Source of the DNA: an uncultured Vampirovibrio sp.
GTDB taxonomy: Bacteria; Cyanobacteriota; Vampirovibrionia; Gastranaerophilales; Gastranaerophilaceae
NCBI GenBank assembly: GCA_910577515.1
Contig: CAJTLW010000004.1
Span: 124,001-188,000, forward strand
DNA: 64,000 nucleotides
Reading direction: 5' to 3'
Each line of letters opens with the position of its first letter. Within the stretch, counting starts at the first letter, position 1. Made by a program: the position numbers and the translations under genes. The notes below the pieces were generated by a model. That model was not told the origin of the DNA, made no database searches, and was given only the letters and a program-made list of their open reading frames with translations. Below are positions 50,136 through 59,091 of the stretch, one piece after another.

Positions 50136-51794
50136 ATGTCAACAAAAGAATTCTTTACAAATTCTGAGGAGCTGAAAAAACTTTATTCGGCTGCAAAAGC
50201 CACTATTACTGCTCCATTCTATGGAAACAATGTAGAACATGTTAAAACTGTTGCAGAAGCTTATAAATTAGCTTTAAGCAGCCCGGGAACGGTTGAACTT
50301 ACAGGTATGCCTGTTTACCAACCTGAAAAAATCGGTCTTCCTCAAGGTGCTAACCAATTATTATTCAACGATGGTACAGTTGTAGGCCGTTGCGCTGCTG
50401 CAAGAAGAATTGTTGGTGAACCAGGATGTGATTTAGGATATTTGCTTCCTATCATCCGTGAAGCTGTTTATAACACACGCGACAGATTAATGTATAGAAC
50501 TGAAGTTGTTGTTGGTTTAGAAGAAGACTTTATGGTTAAAGCTCATCTTTTAATTCCTGAAGGCTTTGAAAATGTTATGTATTCTTGGATGTTAAACTTC
50601 CAATACATTAATGAAATGTATTCAAATATGTATGAAAATTCAAGAGAAATTGCAGAAGGTGATTTATTCATTTTCTCTGACCCTGATTGGACTCACCCTG
50701 ATTTTCCATACGGTTTAACATTCTTTGACCCGACACACAACTGTGCTGCCATCCTTGGTATGAGATACTTTGGTGAACACAAAAAAGGTACTTTAACTCT
50801 TGCTTGGGGTGCTGCTGCAAGAAACGGTTACGCATCATGCCATGGCGGTATGAAAAGATACAACCTTGGTGACCATAAATCATTCCAAGTTGCGGTATTT
50901 GGTTTATCAGGTTCAGGTAAATCAACAATTACCCATGCTAAACACAACAATAAATACGATATTACAGTTCTTCATGATGATGCATTTATTATTAACGTTC
51001 ATGATAAATATACAATTGCATTAGAACCTGCTTACTTTGATAAAACTGCAGATTATCCGATGAACTGTGATGATAACAAATACATTTTAACCCAACAAAA
51101 CGCTGGTGTTATTGCAACAGCTGATGGTAAATTATTCTCAATCACAGAAGATATCAGAAACGGTAACGGCCGTGCTGTTAAATCTAAATTATGGTCACCA
51201 AACAGAGTTGATAGAATTGATGAACCTATCAATGCTATTTTCTGGTTGATGAAAGACCCTACAATTCCTCCTGTATTAAAATTATCAGGTGCATCACTTG
51301 GTTCTGCTATGGGTGCAACTTTAGCTACAAAACGTTCTTCAGCTGAAAGATTGGCAAAAGGCGTTGACCCGAATGCACTAGTTGTTGAACCTTACGCTAA
51401 CCCATTCAGAGTTTATCCTCTTGAAATGGATTATACAAGATTTAAACAATTAATCGAAGATGGCGTTGATTGCTACATCTTGAATACAGGTGACTTTATG
51501 GGTACAAAAGTTCAACCTAAACACACTCTTGGCGTTATTGAAGCAATCGTTGAAGGCACTGCTAAATTCCATAAATGGGAAGGTTTCTCAGACATTGAAA
51601 TTATGGATGTAGAAGGCTTTGATGCAAGCTTTAGCAATGTTGAATACAAAGATCAATTTGTTAAACGTATGCAAGATAGAATTGAATTTGTAAAATCAAG
51701 AGAAACTGAAAAAGCAGGCTTGGATAAATTACCGGCTGATGCTCTTGAAGCACTTGAAAACGTTGTTAAACAAGCAAATTGCGCAAGAGTATAG
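50136..51794 (+). CDS. pckA: Phosphoenolpyruvate carboxykinase (ATP type)
   Basis: Interconverts oxaloacetate + ATP and PEP + CO2 + ADP. In fermenters it often runs toward oxaloacetate. The 552-residue protein has the kinase P-loop FGLSGSGKSTITH (about 255-267), the metal/PEP site region LHDDAFII and the substrate segment YASCHGGMKR. It is a divergent member of the ATP-type family. Codon choice is more GGT/GCT-rich than in the neighbours, which with the strong ribosome site suggests high expression. It pairs functionally with ppdK at the window start. Confidence 0.93.
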   Translation: MSTKEFFTNSEELKKLYSAAKATITAPFYGNNVEHVKTVAEAYKLALSSPGTVELTGMPVYQPEKIGLPQGANQLLFNDGTVVGRCAAARRIVGEPGCDLGYLLPIIREAVYNTRDRLMYRTEVVVGLEEDFMVKAHLLIPEGFENVMYSWMLNFQYINEMYSNMYENSREIAEGDLFIFSDPDWTHPDFPYGLTFFDPTHNCAAILGMRYFGEHKKGTLTLAWGAAARNGYASCHGGMKRYNLGDHKSFQVAVFGLSGSGKSTITHAKHNNKYDITVLHDDAFIINVHDKYTIALEPAYFDKTADYPMNCDDNKYILTQQNAGVIATADGKLFSITEDIRNGNGRAVKSKLWSPNRVDRIDEPINAIFWLMKDPTIPPVLKLSGASLGSAMGATLATKRSSAERLAKGVDPNALVVEPYANPFRVYPLEMDYTRFKQLIEDGVDCYILNTGDFMGTKVQPKHTLGVIEAIVEGTAKFHKWEGFSDIEIMDVEGFDASFSNVEYKDQFVKRMQDRIEFVKSRETEKAGLDKLPADALEALENVVKQANCARV

Positions 51795-51820
51795 TTTATA
51801 AAATAAACATTGTACTAAGA

Positions 51821-51850
51821 AAGAGCGGGTTTTAAACCCGCTCTTTTATT
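51821..51850 (+). terminator. Terminator of pckA
   Basis: AAGAGCGGGTTT and AAACCCGCTCTT form a 12-bp GC-containing stem followed by a T-rich stretch, 27 nt after the pckA stop. Confidence 0.92.
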
Positions 51851-51887
51851 TTTTTTTAAATCCGCACTATTGAAGGCGGTTTTTCTT

Positions 51888-52238
51888 TTAAGCTTCTTCT
51901 GTATCCGGTGCCGTTCTGATTGATTCGGCGCCGATTTTTGATTTTGAATTCTTTTCTTTAAACTTTCTTACCTGACGGTCGAGTTTGTCTGATACCAAAT
52001 CAATACTTGCATACATTGATTCTGCCTTTTCTTCAACCCTTACGGTGTCGCCTAGCATTTTGCAATTAACTTCTGCAATGTGAGAATCTGATACTGAGGG
52101 GTTTTTGATAACGGTTAAAACGACGTCTATAGCTTGAATTTGATCATAATGTGATGCAACTTTTCCTACTTTTTCTTTAACATAGGCTTTGATTGCATCA
52201 GTAACTTCAAGGTTGCGTCCGTTTACATGGATGTGCAT
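51888..52238 (-). CDS. hpf: Ribosome hibernation-promoting factor (short form)
   Basis: The 116-residue protein has the HPF/RaiA fold signature: MHIHVNGRNLEVTDAIKAYV, an internal HIAEVNCKM strand and KAESMYASIDLVSDKLDRQV. It binds the decoding centre of idle ribosomes. It lacks the C-terminal dimerization domain of long HPF/LrtA, which is the usual form in Cyanobacteria and Firmicutes. RBS CGGAGA. It is transcribed alone. Confidence 0.93.
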   Translation of the reverse strand: MHIHVNGRNLEVTDAIKAYVKEKVGKVASHYDQIQAIDVVLTVIKNPSVSDSHIAEVNCKMLGDTVRVEEKAESMYASIDLVSDKLDRQVRKFKEKNSKSKIGAESIRTAPDTEEA

Positions 52239-52382
52239 AAATAAGTTTCTCCGTTTCTAAACTTGTCTTCTCGTCTTAAAAGCTGCCGGTTTTCTTCCTT
52301 TCTTATGTTCCGTCAACTTTTCTAATTATACATTATTTTAATTTGAATTTAAAGAGGAAAAATCATAAAACTTGTTAAATTG

Positions 52383-53072
52383 TTATATTTCCATCTCAAT
52401 TAGATTATCACTAATTGTAAAATCTGCTTCTGTAGTTTTTTTAATGTCATCAATTGAAAACAGAGGATTTATTTCTTCCAAAATGAGGCCTTTTGAAACT
52501 TTATTTTCATCGTAATCCACTTTAAATACGCATTTTTCTGTGATAATAAGGTTTACTTCCCTTGATGCTGTTAAAGGCAGGTCGCATTTTTTTACAATTT
52601 TTATCTGGCCTTTAGATGTATGTTCCATCACAACGATTACCTTCTTTGCACCCACAACTAAATCCATAGCGCCGCCCATTCCGGGGGTAAATTTATTTGG
52701 TACAGACCAGTTTGCAAGGTTTCCTTCAGAATCTACCTGAAGCGCTCCTAAAACAGTTGCGTCAATATGTCCGCCGCGCATTAAAATAAATGCCATCTGT
52801 GAATCATAAAAACAAGCACCATCAACGGTTTCAACGTATCCGCCGCCAGCATTTATCACCCTTTCATCGATATGAAGAGGGTTTTGGTTTTTCCCTACCC
52901 CAAGAAGTCCGTTTTCAGACTGAAACATAACTCTTTTAGAGTCTGGAATATATTTTGTAACTTCAGTTGGCAGGCCTATTCCAAGGGTTACAATATCTCC
53001 GTCTTTAAATTCTTTTGCAGCCCTTTTAGCGATTATTTCTCTTACTTTTTCTTTGGTGAGCATTTCTATCAT
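52383..53072 (-). CDS. atoA: CoA-transferase subunit B (acetoacetate/butyrate type)
   Basis: The beta subunit of a family I CoA-transferase, 229 residues. The catalytic Glu that forms the thioester is in FQSENGLLGVG, and VTLGIGLPTEV and GGAMDLVVGAKKVIV are family motifs. Its partner atoD ends 1 nt upstream, so the two form an alpha-2 beta-2 type enzyme moving CoA between acetate/butyrate and an acyl-CoA. The exact acid is not evident. Starts at 53072 and 53063 (MLTKEKV) are both possible. Confidence 0.92.
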   Translation of the reverse strand: MIEMLTKEKVREIIAKRAAKEFKDGDIVTLGIGLPTEVTKYIPDSKRVMFQSENGLLGVGKNQNPLHIDERVINAGGGYVETVDGACFYDSQMAFILMRGGHIDATVLGALQVDSEGNLANWSVPNKFTPGMGGAMDLVVGAKKVIVVMEHTSKGQIKIVKKCDLPLTASREVNLIITEKCVFKVDYDENKVSKGLILEEINPLFSIDDIKKTTEADFTISDNLIEMEI

Positions 53073-53073
53073 T

Positions 53074-53724
53074 TTATTTCCGCCCGTCTACTATGTAATC
53101 TATAAAAAGCCCGGGGATTACAATTTCATTCGGGTCTAATTGGTCTACTATTTCATCTGCCTGCAAAATAACGGTATCTGCGGCTGTTGCCATAACGGTG
53201 TTACAGTTTCTTGTTGTGCCGTAGTATGAAACGTTTCCGAATTTATCTGCTTTTGTACCGTAAATTAAAGCAAAATCAGCACTAATTGGCCTTTCAAACA
53301 GATATTTTTTATTATCAATTTCATAAACTTTTTTGCCGTCTGCAATTTTAGTTCCGATGCCTGTCGGGGTTAATACTCCGCCAAGGCCTGCGCCTTTTGC
53401 CCTTATTCTTTCCATCAAAGAACCCATCGGTGTAAGCTCCACCTCAATTTCTCCGGCTTCCATCTGGCGTCCTGTTTCAGGGTTTGTTCCAATGTGGCTT
53501 GTAATAAGCCTTTTAACCTGTTTATTTACGATTAATTTTCCCTTATCTTTATTTGGGATTGATGTATCGTTTGATATCATGGTTAAATTCTTAATGTTTG
53601 ATTTAACAAGCTCATCAATCAGTTTGTCGGGGGTGCCGCAGCTTAAAAAACCACCTACCATAATGGTTGCGCTGTCTTTTATGAGGCCTATGGCTTCTTT
53701 TATTGAAACAATCTTTGCGCTCAA
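53074..53724 (-). CDS. atoD: CoA-transferase subunit A
   Basis: The alpha subunit of the same enzyme, 216 residues. It has TIMVGGFLSCGTPDKLIDEL, the GxGG-type AGLGGVLTPTGIGT and RPISADFALIYGTKADKFGN, standard for AtoD/ScoA. The start is TTG at 53724 with AGAGGG upstream. It suggests fermentation ending in or consuming short-chain fatty acids. No thiolase or butyryl-CoA genes are in the window. Confidence 0.92.
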   Translation of the reverse strand: MSAKIVSIKEAIGLIKDSATIMVGGFLSCGTPDKLIDELVKSNIKNLTMISNDTSIPNKDKGKLIVNKQVKRLITSHIGTNPETGRQMEAGEIEVELTPMGSLMERIRAKGAGLGGVLTPTGIGTKIADGKKVYEIDNKKYLFERPISADFALIYGTKADKFGNVSYYGTTRNCNTVMATAADTVILQADEIVDQLDPNEIVIPGLFIDYIVDGRK

Positions 53725-53756
53725 ATTTTTCCCTCTTTTTTATTAAAGTTTAGCAT

Positions 53757-53794
53757 AAAAAAATTTGCTTAAAAACAGGCTTGTAAACAAATTT
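53757..53794 (-). terminator. Weak terminator after the 53795 gene
   Basis: CAAATTT (53788-53794) and AAATTTG (53761-53767) pair on the minus strand just after the stop codon, followed by a T-run. The stem is AT-rich, so efficiency is uncertain. Confidence 0.45.
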
Positions 53795-54394
53795 TTACAA
53801 CCATTCGGGGTGATAATAAAGCGTATAGATTTTATTGGTATTTAATTTTGCATGGCCCCCTTTAATAAAATTTGTTAAAGACCCTGTTGGGGGCAAAAGC
53901 GTTAAGGCCCATTTTAAAGGGAAAACAAAATATGTTCTATCTTGTCCGAATACTTCAAGGGTGTTTGTAATTTGCCCGGGTTTTATTTCGTTTGGGTTTT
54001 GCTGCAAGGTAAAGTTATCAAAAATAATACTTGCGGGAATTCCATTCATTCCGCTTGTTATAATGGTAGAAACCCTTGCTTTAATAATATCACCCCTTCT
54101 TATTTTTATTCTGCCATCTTCATAGATACTTTTTTGCACTATAAAATCAACAATTTGGCCTTCAAATAAATCTTTTTCGGATTTTATCCTGTTTTTTATA
54201 GAAATTCTTAAAGGAATTGATTTTGTTGAATTATAATCATAATTTTTATGGACATAAGGTTTTTTAATATCAATATTTTTAAGAGTAGCTTCAACGAGAG
54301 CATCTTCTTCAGGAATCTTGCTTTCAAAAGCGGGACTTGCAAAAGCAGTATTAAAAGCAGCCAAAATAAAAAGTGTAAGAAAAATTTTATTCAT
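53795..54394 (-). CDS. Exported protein of unknown family
   Basis: Not recognised. The 199 residues begin with a clear signal peptide (MNKIFLTLFILAAFNTAFAS, cleavage near residue 20). A mainly beta-strand domain follows, with GDIIKARVSTIITSGMNG and IIFDNFTLQ, and a hydrophobic patch (WALTLLPPTG). Such strands suggest a periplasmic or envelope beta-barrel-like fold. The start overlaps the end of 54387 by 8 nt, with AAAGGAAG as ribosome site, so the two are translationally coupled. Confidence 0.75.
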   Translation of the reverse strand: MNKIFLTLFILAAFNTAFASPAFESKIPEEDALVEATLKNIDIKKPYVHKNYDYNSTKSIPLRISIKNRIKSEKDLFEGQIVDFIVQKSIYEDGRIKIRRGDIIKARVSTIITSGMNGIPASIIFDNFTLQQNPNEIKPGQITNTLEVFGQDRTYFVFPLKWALTLLPPTGSLTNFIKGGHAKLNTNKIYTLYYHPEWL

Positions 54395-55085
54395 ATTTCA
54401 ATTCTTCCTTTGAGCCTGATTTAATCTTTTCTTCAAGCATTTTTCTGTTATTTTGGGAGGTTAAAAGGAAATTTTGATAATTTACATTATAGAAATAATC
54501 ATTGTTTTTCAGGTAATAAGGATATTTTGTATAAATATATTCATAAACCGCTGCAAGTCTTTTGGATGCCAGGTTTTCCGTTAATGAATTTGTTCTTTTT
54601 TGAACCTTGCTTTTATTAATGTATGTTATCATTGCAATCGGGTTGTATCCTGCTTGTACCATATAATCTACAGCTATCTTATCAAATATTATCTGATATT
54701 TTTTAGGTGCTGCTTTCATTTTTAAACTGCTAAGTCTGCCGTTGAAGGCGCCTGAATAAGACCTGTATGCCTCTGCTATATGACGGGAGAGGAATGCTGC
54801 AAGTTCATTATCGTCTTCAATAAATTTTAAATCGTATCCGTATATTACAACCTGTCTGTTTAAAAGGGTTTTATCTTTAACAGCGGAAAGTTTTTCTTTG
54901 ACTTCTTTTTTATCGTAGGCAAACACTATTCTTTCATCGATTTTATTGGAATTTAGAATGTTTACGCCAACCGTATTCAGCCTTTTTTGTATTTCACATT
55001 CTTTTTTTATGGTGCTATCTTCAATTGCAAAGCAATTTAGGGGTAAAACCATAATGGCTGCAAGCAAAATTAATTTTTTTAGCAT
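54387..55085 (-). CDS. Exported M48-peptidase-like protein lacking the zinc motif
   Basis: Starting at 55085 the protein has a signal peptide (MLKKLILLAAIMVLPLNCFA); the longer start at 55115 would place a charged stretch before it. The core resembles M48 metallopeptidases: NELAAFLSRHIAEAYRS occupies the place of ELAAVLAHEIAHV, and IAVDYMVQAGYNPIAMITYI matches the region after the third zinc ligand. The HExxH motif reads R-H-I-A-E (residues 101-105), and the distal Glu is missing. Catalysis is therefore unlikely; a chaperone or binding role is possible. It forms an operon with the secreted protein at 53795. Confidence 0.68.
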   Translation of the reverse strand: MLKKLILLAAIMVLPLNCFAIEDSTIKKECEIQKRLNTVGVNILNSNKIDERIVFAYDKKEVKEKLSAVKDKTLLNRQVVIYGYDLKFIEDDNELAAFLSRHIAEAYRSYSGAFNGRLSSLKMKAAPKKYQIIFDKIAVDYMVQAGYNPIAMITYINKSKVQKRTNSLTENLASKRLAAVYEYIYTKYPYYLKNNDYFYNVNYQNFLLTSQNNRKMLEEKIKSGSKEELKYE

Positions 55086-55164
55086 ACTTTTTCTCTTTTT
55101 CAAACCTTCTACCATTTTTATAGTAACATCTAATTTTATTTTGGGCTAATAGTTCTTTGGCATT

Positions 55165-55190
55165 AAAAAAGCGCCCTTAAAACAGGCGCG
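55165..55190 (-). terminator. Terminator of the ferritin gene
   Basis: On the minus strand, GCGCC (55189-55185) and GGCGC (55175-55171) form a GC-rich stem with a 9-nt loop, followed by six T, 20 nt after the ferritin stop. Confidence 0.85.
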
Positions 55191-55209
55191 TTTAAAATAT
55201 TTTATGATT

Positions 55210-55719
55210 TTAGCCGATTACAGGCGGGTTGAATACTCTTGTTAAAAGTTCTCTATCAAGCGCTAAAAGTGCATTTGAATCAGATTTAATTAATTTTAAT
55301 GTGTCTAAAACATCTGATACACTTGCTTCTTCTTCCACCTGTTCTTTAATGTACCATTGTAGAAACAATCCAGCTGCTCTATCTTTTGTTTCATCTGCAA
55401 CGTCTGCCAGTTTATTGATTAAAGATGTAACCAATTGTTCATGCTTTAGTACATCTTCAAACACCTGCAAAGGTGAATTCCATTTTAATTCAGGCTTTTT
55501 AATAGCCTCTAAAACAATTTCTCCGCCGCGTTCTTGAATGTAATCATAAAGGCCTCTGGCATGAGCCATTTCTTCCTGCACCTGTACGTTCATCCAGTTT
55601 ACAAATCCTTTAAGGTTTAATTTTTGAAAATAAGCCTGCATTGAAAGATATAAATAAGCTGAATATAATTCTGCATTTACTTGTTCGTTTAATGCGGCGT
55701 TCATTTTTTCATTAAGCAT
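55210..55719 (-). CDS. ftnA: Ferritin
   Basis: A 169-residue bacterial non-haem ferritin that stores iron. The four-helix bundle carries the ferroxidase ligands in NEQVNAELYSAYLYL (Glu17-type), VQVQEEMAHARGLYDYI (E, E, H) and LQWYIKEQVEEEASV. The length is typical. RBS TGGAGT. No Fur-box-like palindrome was found by eye upstream. It is transcribed alone. Confidence 0.95.
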   Translation of the reverse strand: MLNEKMNAALNEQVNAELYSAYLYLSMQAYFQKLNLKGFVNWMNVQVQEEMAHARGLYDYIQERGGEIVLEAIKKPELKWNSPLQVFEDVLKHEQLVTSLINKLADVADETKDRAAGLFLQWYIKEQVEEEASVSDVLDTLKLIKSDSNALLALDRELLTRVFNPPVIG

Positions 55720-55795
55720 TTTGCTACTCCATTTCTTTATTTCAACACCACAAATTATACCACTTTATTTAAAATTTTTGGTTTAAAATGTTCTT

Positions 55796-56137
55796 ATGTT
55801 AAGAATGATTTTACCTATAATTTTATTATTAATTTCAAATATTTTTATGACATTTGCCTGGTACGGGCATTTGAAATTTAAAAGCAGTGCGCTTATTTTG
55901 GCGATTTTGGTGAGCTGGGGCATAGCGTTTTTTGAATATTGTTTTCAGGTTCCTGCAAATAGGCTTGGCTACGGGGTTTACAATGCTTATGAATTAAAAA
56001 CAATACAGGAAGTGATTACATTATCTGTTTTTGTTGTTTTTTCTGCGCTTTATTTAAAAGAAGGGCTAAAGTGGAATTATTTGATAGGTTTTCTTTTTAT
56101 AATCCTTGCTGTATTTTTTATATTTAAAAAGTGGTAA
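55796..56137 (+). CDS. Small four-helix membrane protein (DUF486, DMT superfamily)
   Basis: At 113 residues with four hydrophobic helices it matches DUF486. Typical are NIFMTFAWYGHLKFK, WGIAFFEYCFQVPANRLGY and AYELKTIQEVITLSVFVVFS. The family belongs to the drug/metabolite transporter superfamily, with no known substrate. No Shine-Dalgarno precedes the ATG, and TAAAAT lies 6 nt upstream, so this may be another leaderless message. Confidence 0.88.
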   Translation: MLRMILPIILLLISNIFMTFAWYGHLKFKSSALILAILVSWGIAFFEYCFQVPANRLGYGVYNAYELKTIQEVITLSVFVVFSALYLKEGLKWNYLIGFLFIILAVFFIFKKW

Positions 56138-56205
56138 TATTAAAGCTTTTTTAATTATGCAACCGGTGTTTATTGTATAATTATTTAAAAAGCAAGGATT
56201 GGTTG

Positions 56206-58311
56206 ATGTCTGAAATTAAGGAAAGTTTGGAAAATAGCGGATTAGAAGGGTTTAGTTTTGATGAACCCAAAAAACTTTTAAGAATTTTATTGTCTGAAAT
56301 TTTAGGTTATGATGAAATTATAGATATAGCGCGGGTTTTGACTGATGAAATTCAAGAGAGCCACACCACTTTTGAAGGAAAAAAATTTGCATCAGTTTCC
56401 CAGTGCATTTTTGAATGTTATAAAAGGATTTACGGGTTTAATTCAACAAAATGGATAAATGCCGAAGGGCTTAAATATCAAGTTAAACAGCATGAAAGAC
56501 CTATTGCCTTTGAAAGACAGGTGGCAAGCGGGGAATATGTGCCTTATAAAATTTATAATGCAGACCAGCTTATTTTAGACAATAAAACAGTGCAAAAACC
56601 TGCCGATATTAAACTGCAGCCTAACTTGCAAAAGTCAAAAACTCCCGCTGCTGCTCTTCAAAAAGAGGAAAAAGAAGACAATATTGTTTTAAAAAATATT
56701 ATCCGTCTTGTAAAGAGCGGGGAAAATGTTTTTATAACAGGACATGCAGGAACAGGCAAAAGTTATATCTTGGAAAGATTAAAGGAGCAGTTTAAAAAGC
56801 TTGTTGTTACATCAACCACAGGGATTGCTGCCGTTAATATCAAAGGGCAGACTATTCATTCGTGGGCTGGAATCGGCCTGTGCCGGTATTCGGTTGAAAA
56901 TATTGTAAAAAATATTATGACAAAAAAGCCTACAATAAGAAGACAAATTGAAAAATGTAATATTCTTGCAATTGATGAAATTTCCATGTTGAATATAAAG
57001 GCTTTTGAATATGTTGATAAGGTTTTGCGCCTTGTAAGAGAAAATAATGCGCCTTTTGGCGGAATTCAGGTTATATTTTTGGGAGATTTTTTCCAGCTTC
57101 CGCCAGTTGAAATGGAAGAAAATGTTGAATTCAGCTATTGTTTTGAATCGCCTGTATGGGGTGAATTGAAGCTTAAAAATATTTTATTGACCGAAAATCA
57201 CCGCCAGAATGAAGAAAATTTTATAAAGGCTCTGTCTGATATGCGTGTAAATAATTTAACCGCTGAGGATATTAAGCTTTTAAATACAAGAAATACTGCT
57301 ATAAGCGGGAAAAACCCCGATATTTTGCATATTTTTTCAACAAATAAAGAGGCGGATAACTATAATGAAGTGATGTTCAATGCCCTGAATTCAAAGACTG
57401 CGGAATTTTTAGCAAAAGATGGTGTTTTAAGAGGGAAAGGATATGTTTATGAAAATCTGGATGAGCGGGAGCAGACTGTTTTAGAAATTTTCAATAAAAC
57501 ATGCAGAGCGGAAAAACTTATAAAATTAAAAACCGGCGCAAGAGTGATGCTTCTTGTTAACCTTGATTTTAAAGCAGGGCTTGTAAACGGCTCTTGCGGG
57601 AGCGTTTTAGCTCTTAATGAAGATGGGGTTACGGTGGAATTTGATAACGGCACCATAAGAGAAATCGGGCGGGAAACTTTTGAATATTATTATAACGATA
57701 AAGTTATCGCAACAAGAGAACAATTTCCCTTAAAGCTTGCTTATGCGGTTACAATTCATAAATCACAGGGGATGACCTTAGAAAAACTTTATGTTGACTG
57801 TAAAAGAATTTTTGAGCGCGGTCAGGCATACGTTGCAATGAGCAGGGTAAAAACCTTATCAGGGCTTTATTTAGAGAATTTTTCAAAAGAGCTTGTTTTA
57901 TCTGATGAAAAAGTAGTTGAATTTTATAAAAACCTCGAGATTGAATCTATGGTAGAAGGGCTTCCCGATATTGAAACACCGAAAGAAGAAAAAGATGAAA
58001 AGACGGTGCTTGTAGAATGGGCAAATAAGATTGCAGAGGTTATAAGCACTGAAAACAGATGGATAAAGGTGTCTGAAGTTGCGGATATTATGGGTATAAA
58101 AACCTATACAAGGCTTGTAGAAGGTAAATCAAGCACAACAATAGCGCACATTATAAACCGTTTTTTAAAGAAAAAAGGGTTTAAAACAGTGACGGTGAAA
58201 CCTTATTATCTAAAATCAATTATCTGGACAGCACCGCCAAACTTTACCAATGATGATATGCCGCCTGAATTAATAAACGCGCTGAGCGGCCAAACAGAAC
58301 AAACCGCCTAA
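56206..58311 (+). CDS. Pif1/RecD-like superfamily 1B helicase
   Basis: A 701-residue protein. An N-terminal region (1-160) of unknown fold is followed by Walker A TGHAGTGKSYIL (about 178-189), the Pif1-type TTGIAAVNIKGQTIHSWAGIG and the Walker B-type AIDEISMLN. FLGDFFQLPPVE, ENHRQNEE and the C-terminal AYAVTIHKSQGMTL and GQAYVAMSRV complete the core. A C-terminal domain of about 100 residues looks winged-helix-like. Pif1 helicases unwind DNA 5' to 3' and resolve G-quadruplexes or stalled forks. The ATG at 56206 has AAGGA upstream; an earlier TTG at 56173 lacks support. It converges with 58325. Confidence 0.9.
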   Translation: MSEIKESLENSGLEGFSFDEPKKLLRILLSEILGYDEIIDIARVLTDEIQESHTTFEGKKFASVSQCIFECYKRIYGFNSTKWINAEGLKYQVKQHERPIAFERQVASGEYVPYKIYNADQLILDNKTVQKPADIKLQPNLQKSKTPAAALQKEEKEDNIVLKNIIRLVKSGENVFITGHAGTGKSYILERLKEQFKKLVVTSTTGIAAVNIKGQTIHSWAGIGLCRYSVENIVKNIMTKKPTIRRQIEKCNILAIDEISMLNIKAFEYVDKVLRLVRENNAPFGGIQVIFLGDFFQLPPVEMEENVEFSYCFESPVWGELKLKNILLTENHRQNEENFIKALSDMRVNNLTAEDIKLLNTRNTAISGKNPDILHIFSTNKEADNYNEVMFNALNSKTAEFLAKDGVLRGKGYVYENLDEREQTVLEIFNKTCRAEKLIKLKTGARVMLLVNLDFKAGLVNGSCGSVLALNEDGVTVEFDNGTIREIGRETFEYYYNDKVIATREQFPLKLAYAVTIHKSQGMTLEKLYVDCKRIFERGQAYVAMSRVKTLSGLYLENFSKELVLSDEKVVEFYKNLEIESMVEGLPDIETPKEEKDEKTVLVEWANKIAEVISTENRWIKVSEVADIMGIKTYTRLVEGKSSTTIAHIINRFLKKKGFKTVTVKPYYLKSIIWTAPPNFTNDDMPPELINALSGQTEQTA

Positions 58312-58324
58312 AAAAGTAAAAGAT

Positions 58325-59086
58325 TTATTTTTTCCTGAAACAAAACAAGCCGAAAATATCCCATCTGTCCTTATTTGAATCATATTTATCAACTGGCGGA
58401 TTATATTCTATTGAATTGCCGTCTGTTGTTGAAAATTCAATAAGTTCCATTTCATTGAATTCTTCAAGAATAGTTTTTGTATAAAAAATTCTATGTGCAT
58501 TAAATTCAAGGCGTTCTTTTCCGATAGGAATTGATATATAAGCATATCCGCCGGGTTTTAATTTTTTTTGAATGGCTTTAAATGCCATAAAACAGGCCTC
58601 GGGGTTTATGGGATCGCCATATCTTCCAAGCCCGAAATGTTCAAGCGAACACAATGCTGAAATACTTTCAATGCTGTTATCTTCAATAGCATCAAGGTTT
58701 GTTGCATCTGATTGGATAAATTTTATCCCGGGGATTTTTGTCTCAAAAGGTCTTATGTCAATCAGTGTGACTTCATCTTTGAATGTTAAAATATGGGTTA
58801 TAAGCCCGTCTATTCTTGAACCTATATCAAAATGTTTTTTGGGGTTATTTTTATAAATAAGCTTTGCTGCCCATAAATCCTGAAAAAGATAGCTGCAGCA
58901 AGAGCCTGCCTGAGCGTATTTATCTTTCCAGATGAAAAATTTCTTTTCTTTATTGTATTTGAAATTTTCCCTTGTATTCAGCGCGTTATAAATTTTCAAA
59001 TCCTTTTTTATAAAACCACCCTTTAAAAGCAATTCAAGCCTATCTATAATATGCTTTACAATTGCACCGAATTTTACTTTTTTCAT
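58325..59086 (-). CDS. DUF268-type SAM-dependent methyltransferase-like protein
   Basis: The 253-residue protein carries HFDIGSRIDGLITHIL, VTLIDIRPFE and SALCSLEHFGLGRYGDPINP, matching DUF268, a family with a class I methyltransferase-like fold. A KPGGYAYISIP segment corresponds to motif III. Family members often sit among polysaccharide genes; here it is the last gene of a biosynthetic operon, 5 nt after nadA. Substrate unknown. Confidence 0.8.
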   Translation of the reverse strand: MKKVKFGAIVKHIIDRLELLLKGGFIKKDLKIYNALNTRENFKYNKEKKFFIWKDKYAQAGSCCSYLFQDLWAAKLIYKNNPKKHFDIGSRIDGLITHILTFKDEVTLIDIRPFETKIPGIKFIQSDATNLDAIEDNSIESISALCSLEHFGLGRYGDPINPEACFMAFKAIQKKLKPGGYAYISIPIGKERLEFNAHRIFYTKTILEEFNEMELIEFSTTDGNSIEYNPPVDKYDSNKDRWDIFGLFCFRKK

Positions 59087-59091
59087 AAAAT

